The position numbers and the translations under genes were made by a program. Below, in pieces: positions 7,240 to 8,779 of a DNA stretch of 8,779 bases. The notes under the pieces are model-generated. The model was not told the origin of the DNA and did not search any database. It was given only the letters and a program-made list of their open reading frames with translations. This DNA comes from Candidatus Zixiibacteriota bacterium (GTDB taxonomy: Bacteria; Zixibacteria; MSB-5A5; GN15; FEB-12): the NCBI GenBank assembly GCA_003641405.1, contig QNAF01000103.1:1-8779 (forward strand), in the 5' to 3' direction. Position 1 is the stretch's first letter, and every line of letters begins with the position of its first letter.

Positions 7240-7971
7240 TCAAATTACATCGGCAGGGATCAACCGGCCATCGTTTAACACCGGCAACACCGGCATGGAA
7301 TCTGCCTCGGATGCCTTCAGAACATCAGGTCCGAACCCTATCGAATGAAGATACCGACCATGTTCACCCTGCGAAATTGTCTCGCACAGCTTGGTGCCAT
7401 GATGACTGTAGAGCAGCGTTGCCAGGGACGCCGAATCGTTCAGTTCCAACTGACACCTGTGATTGTTCTTCAGGAGTTCCAGCAGCATGCCTCCACAGAG
7501 CGTATCCTCAATAGAGAACCCACCCCCACTGCCAGAGCAAATGATCACCACGTCACGATTTTCATTCGCAACTGCGGCAGCAACATTCGAGACATTAACA
7601 AGGCCGCCCGAGAGAACCACGCTCGCCCTGGCCGCTCGACGGAACGGTGCCGTGCCGTTGCTGGTTGTCAGTACAACGTATTTGTTTCCGACAGTCTTCG
7701 GTGTAAATTCCGACGGTGAATTGCCAAACTGGAAATTCTCAATCTTGATCCCGTCCCGTTCACCGGCCAGCACAGCCGCGTCGGCACCAAGGCTGGACCA
7801 CAACTCTGCGGCTTCGCCGGGCTCCGCTGCTGGGATCACTCCTCTCGCTCCGGCCATCAGCATGGCGCAAATCGATGTTGACGACCGCAGCACATCGATC
7901 ACCACGACAGTCTTCTCCTCGAAGTCGACCTTGTCCAGTGGAATCGCTGTAAGCAAAAGATCAATGCGCAT
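7240..7971 (-). CDS. comB: ComB-family 2-phosphosulfolactate phosphatase
   Basis: ComB hydrolyses 2-phosphosulfolactate to sulfolactate and phosphate (EC 3.1.3.71). This step is known from methanogen coenzyme M synthesis, and the family is also found in many bacteria. The 243 residues are about full family length. Motifs seen: VVVIDVLRSSTS (about 22-33), GERDGIKIENFQFGNSPSEF (70-89), TTSNGT (102-107), and CSGSGGGFSIEDTLCGG (145-161). I chose the ATG at 7971 because the protein then starts MRIDLLLT, typical of the family. A TTG at 7986 would add five residues and overlap the gcvT stop. The ribosome site is weak (GAGCGG ahead of the ATG), so coupling to gcvT is likely. No other sulfolactate or coenzyme M gene is visible, so the true substrate here is uncertain although the family call is secure. 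Confidence 0.9.
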   Translation of the reverse strand: MRIDLLLTAIPLDKVDFEEKTVVVIDVLRSSTSICAMLMAGARGVIPAAEPGEAAELWSSLGADAAVLAGERDGIKIENFQFGNSPSEFTPKTVGNKYVVLTTSNGTAPFRRAARASVVLSGGLVNVSNVAAAVANENRDVVIICSGSGGGFSIEDTLCGGMLLELLKNNHRCQLELNDSASLATLLYSHHGTKLCETISQGEHGRYLHSIGFGPDVLKASEADSMPVLPVLNDGRLIPADVI

Positions 7972-7982
7972 AAAATGACCGC

Positions 7983-8779
7983 TCAACGGTGCGAAGCGTT
8001 CTTGTAAAAAGGTGGTTTGACAACCGTGGCCGGAAAACGCTTGTCACGAATCGACAATTCAACAACCGAACCGATCTTGGCTTTGCGTCGAGCTACGTAC
8101 CCAAGCGCAATCGGTTTCTTCAACGATGGCGAAAACGTCCCGGACGTCACCTGCCCGATCTTCTGGTCACCGTCGAATATCTCATGACCATGACGAGGAA
8201 CAACCCGACCTTCGATTTCAAAACAGACCAGTCTCCTGCTCGGTTTCTCCGCCTTCTGTCTTGCCATGACATCCTTGCCGATGAAATCCGTGTCAAGATT
8301 CACAATCCAGCCCAGACCCGCTTCGATAGGCGTCGTGTCCTTGTCGATGTCGTTGCCGTAGAGCGCCATCTTCATCTCAAGTCTCAACGTGTCACGGGCG
8401 CCGAGGCCGATCAACTCCATCGAGTGCTGTGCCCCGGCTTCCGTCACAGCCTTCCAGAGGGTGGCACAGTGTTCAGTTGGGATATATATCTCAAAGCCGT
8501 CCTCGCCAGTGTACCCGGTACGGGAGAAAAGCAGCTCGACTCCGGCCACGACCGCCGTGACATGCGTGTAGTACGGCATGCTCTCCAGGTCGTGTTCGGT
8601 CAGTTTGGCCATGACTTGCTGAGCGTTAGGTCCCTGTATCGCCAGCAGACCGAACTCGCTGGATTTGTCAACGAGTTGAACGCCACTCTCCACGTGCGAG
8701 TTGAGCCAGTCGAAATCCTTTTGCAAATTGGAGGCGTTGACAACCAGCAAATAGCTCTTCTCGCCGGTTCGGTAGATTA
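7983..8779 (-). CDS. gcvT: Aminomethyltransferase, glycine cleavage system T protein (5' end beyond the window)
   Basis: T protein takes the aminomethyl group from lipoylated H protein, passes the one-carbon unit to tetrahydrofolate and releases ammonia (EC 2.1.2.10), in the cytoplasm. About 265 C-terminal residues of a family usually near 360 are present. The reading frame stays open to the right edge, and the residues ahead of the TTG at 8750 (IYRTGEKSY, then LLVVNASN) match the family, so that TTG is internal and not a start. Visible family motifs are LLAIQGPNA, the folate-side SRTGYTGEDGFEIY, GLGARDTLRLE, EAGLGWIV, and VTSGTFSPSLKKPIALGYV near the C-terminus. The segment that carries the catalytic aspartate in E. 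coli GcvT should lie just outside the window. It ends with TGA and is followed closely by the ComB gene. No gcvH or gcvP lies downstream here. Identification is firm. Confidence 0.96.
   Translation of the reverse strand, partial: IYRTGEKSYLLVVNASNLQKDFDWLNSHVESGVQLVDKSSEFGLLAIQGPNAQQVMAKLTEHDLESMPYYTHVTAVVAGVELLFSRTGYTGEDGFEIYIPTEHCATLWKAVTEAGAQHSMELIGLGARDTLRLEMKMALYGNDIDKDTTPIEAGLGWIVNLDTDFIGKDVMARQKAEKPSRRLVCFEIEGRVVPRHGHEIFDGDQKIGQVTSGTFSPSLKKPIALGYVARRKAKIGSVVELSIRDKRFPATVVKPPFYKNASHR

Noticed and set aside
7463..7978. A 171-codon plus-strand open frame opposite comB.
   Set aside because: Low-complexity Ser/Ala/Pro-rich translation antisense to a clear ComB gene; no independent support.
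8748..8750. TTG as the start of gcvT.
   Set aside because: The frame remains open upstream and the residues before it match the family, so the gene is cut by the window edge.

Overview
The window is a packed run of seven genes, all on the minus strand, so transcription goes from the right edge to the left. Base composition looks even (roughly half G+C) and I see no mobile element, RNA gene, CRISPR array or prophage. The gene content suggests a Gram-negative-type bacterium with an outer membrane. The best hints are a large BatA/VWA membrane protein and an exported peptidase-like TPR protein, a style common in the Fibrobacteres-Chlorobi-Bacteroidetes sphere and in uncultured phyla such as Zixibacteria. 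That placement is an impression, not a demonstrated assignment.

In transcription order: (1) the 3' part of gcvT, the aminomethyltransferase of the glycine cleavage system, cut by the right edge; (2) a ComB-family 2-phosphosulfolactate phosphatase, 11 bases downstream; (3) after a 45-base gap, a secreted protein with a peptidase-MA-like domain that has lost its zinc motif, followed by TPR repeats; (4) 3 bases later, a BatA-type protein with two N-terminal membrane helices, a VWA domain and a C-terminal helix; (5) 3 bases later, an ABC-F ATPase; (6) overlapping its end by 8 bases, a flavodoxin-fold reductase resembling iron-sulfur flavoproteins but missing one cluster cysteine; (7) overlapping that by 14 bases, a class I SAM-dependent methyltransferase. 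A short open frame on the plus strand at the left edge may be the end of a convergent gene.

The spacing implies one or two transcripts with translational coupling. The first two genes are metabolic. The middle pair (TPR pseudo-peptidase plus BatA/VWA) looks like an envelope module. The last three are cytoplasmic: a ribosome-associated ATPase, a redox flavoprotein and a methyltransferase. The most interesting theme is that three neighbouring proteins keep a recognisable fold but have lost key ligands: the peptidase HExxH, the MIDAS threonine of the VWA domain, and one of four cluster cysteines in the flavoprotein.
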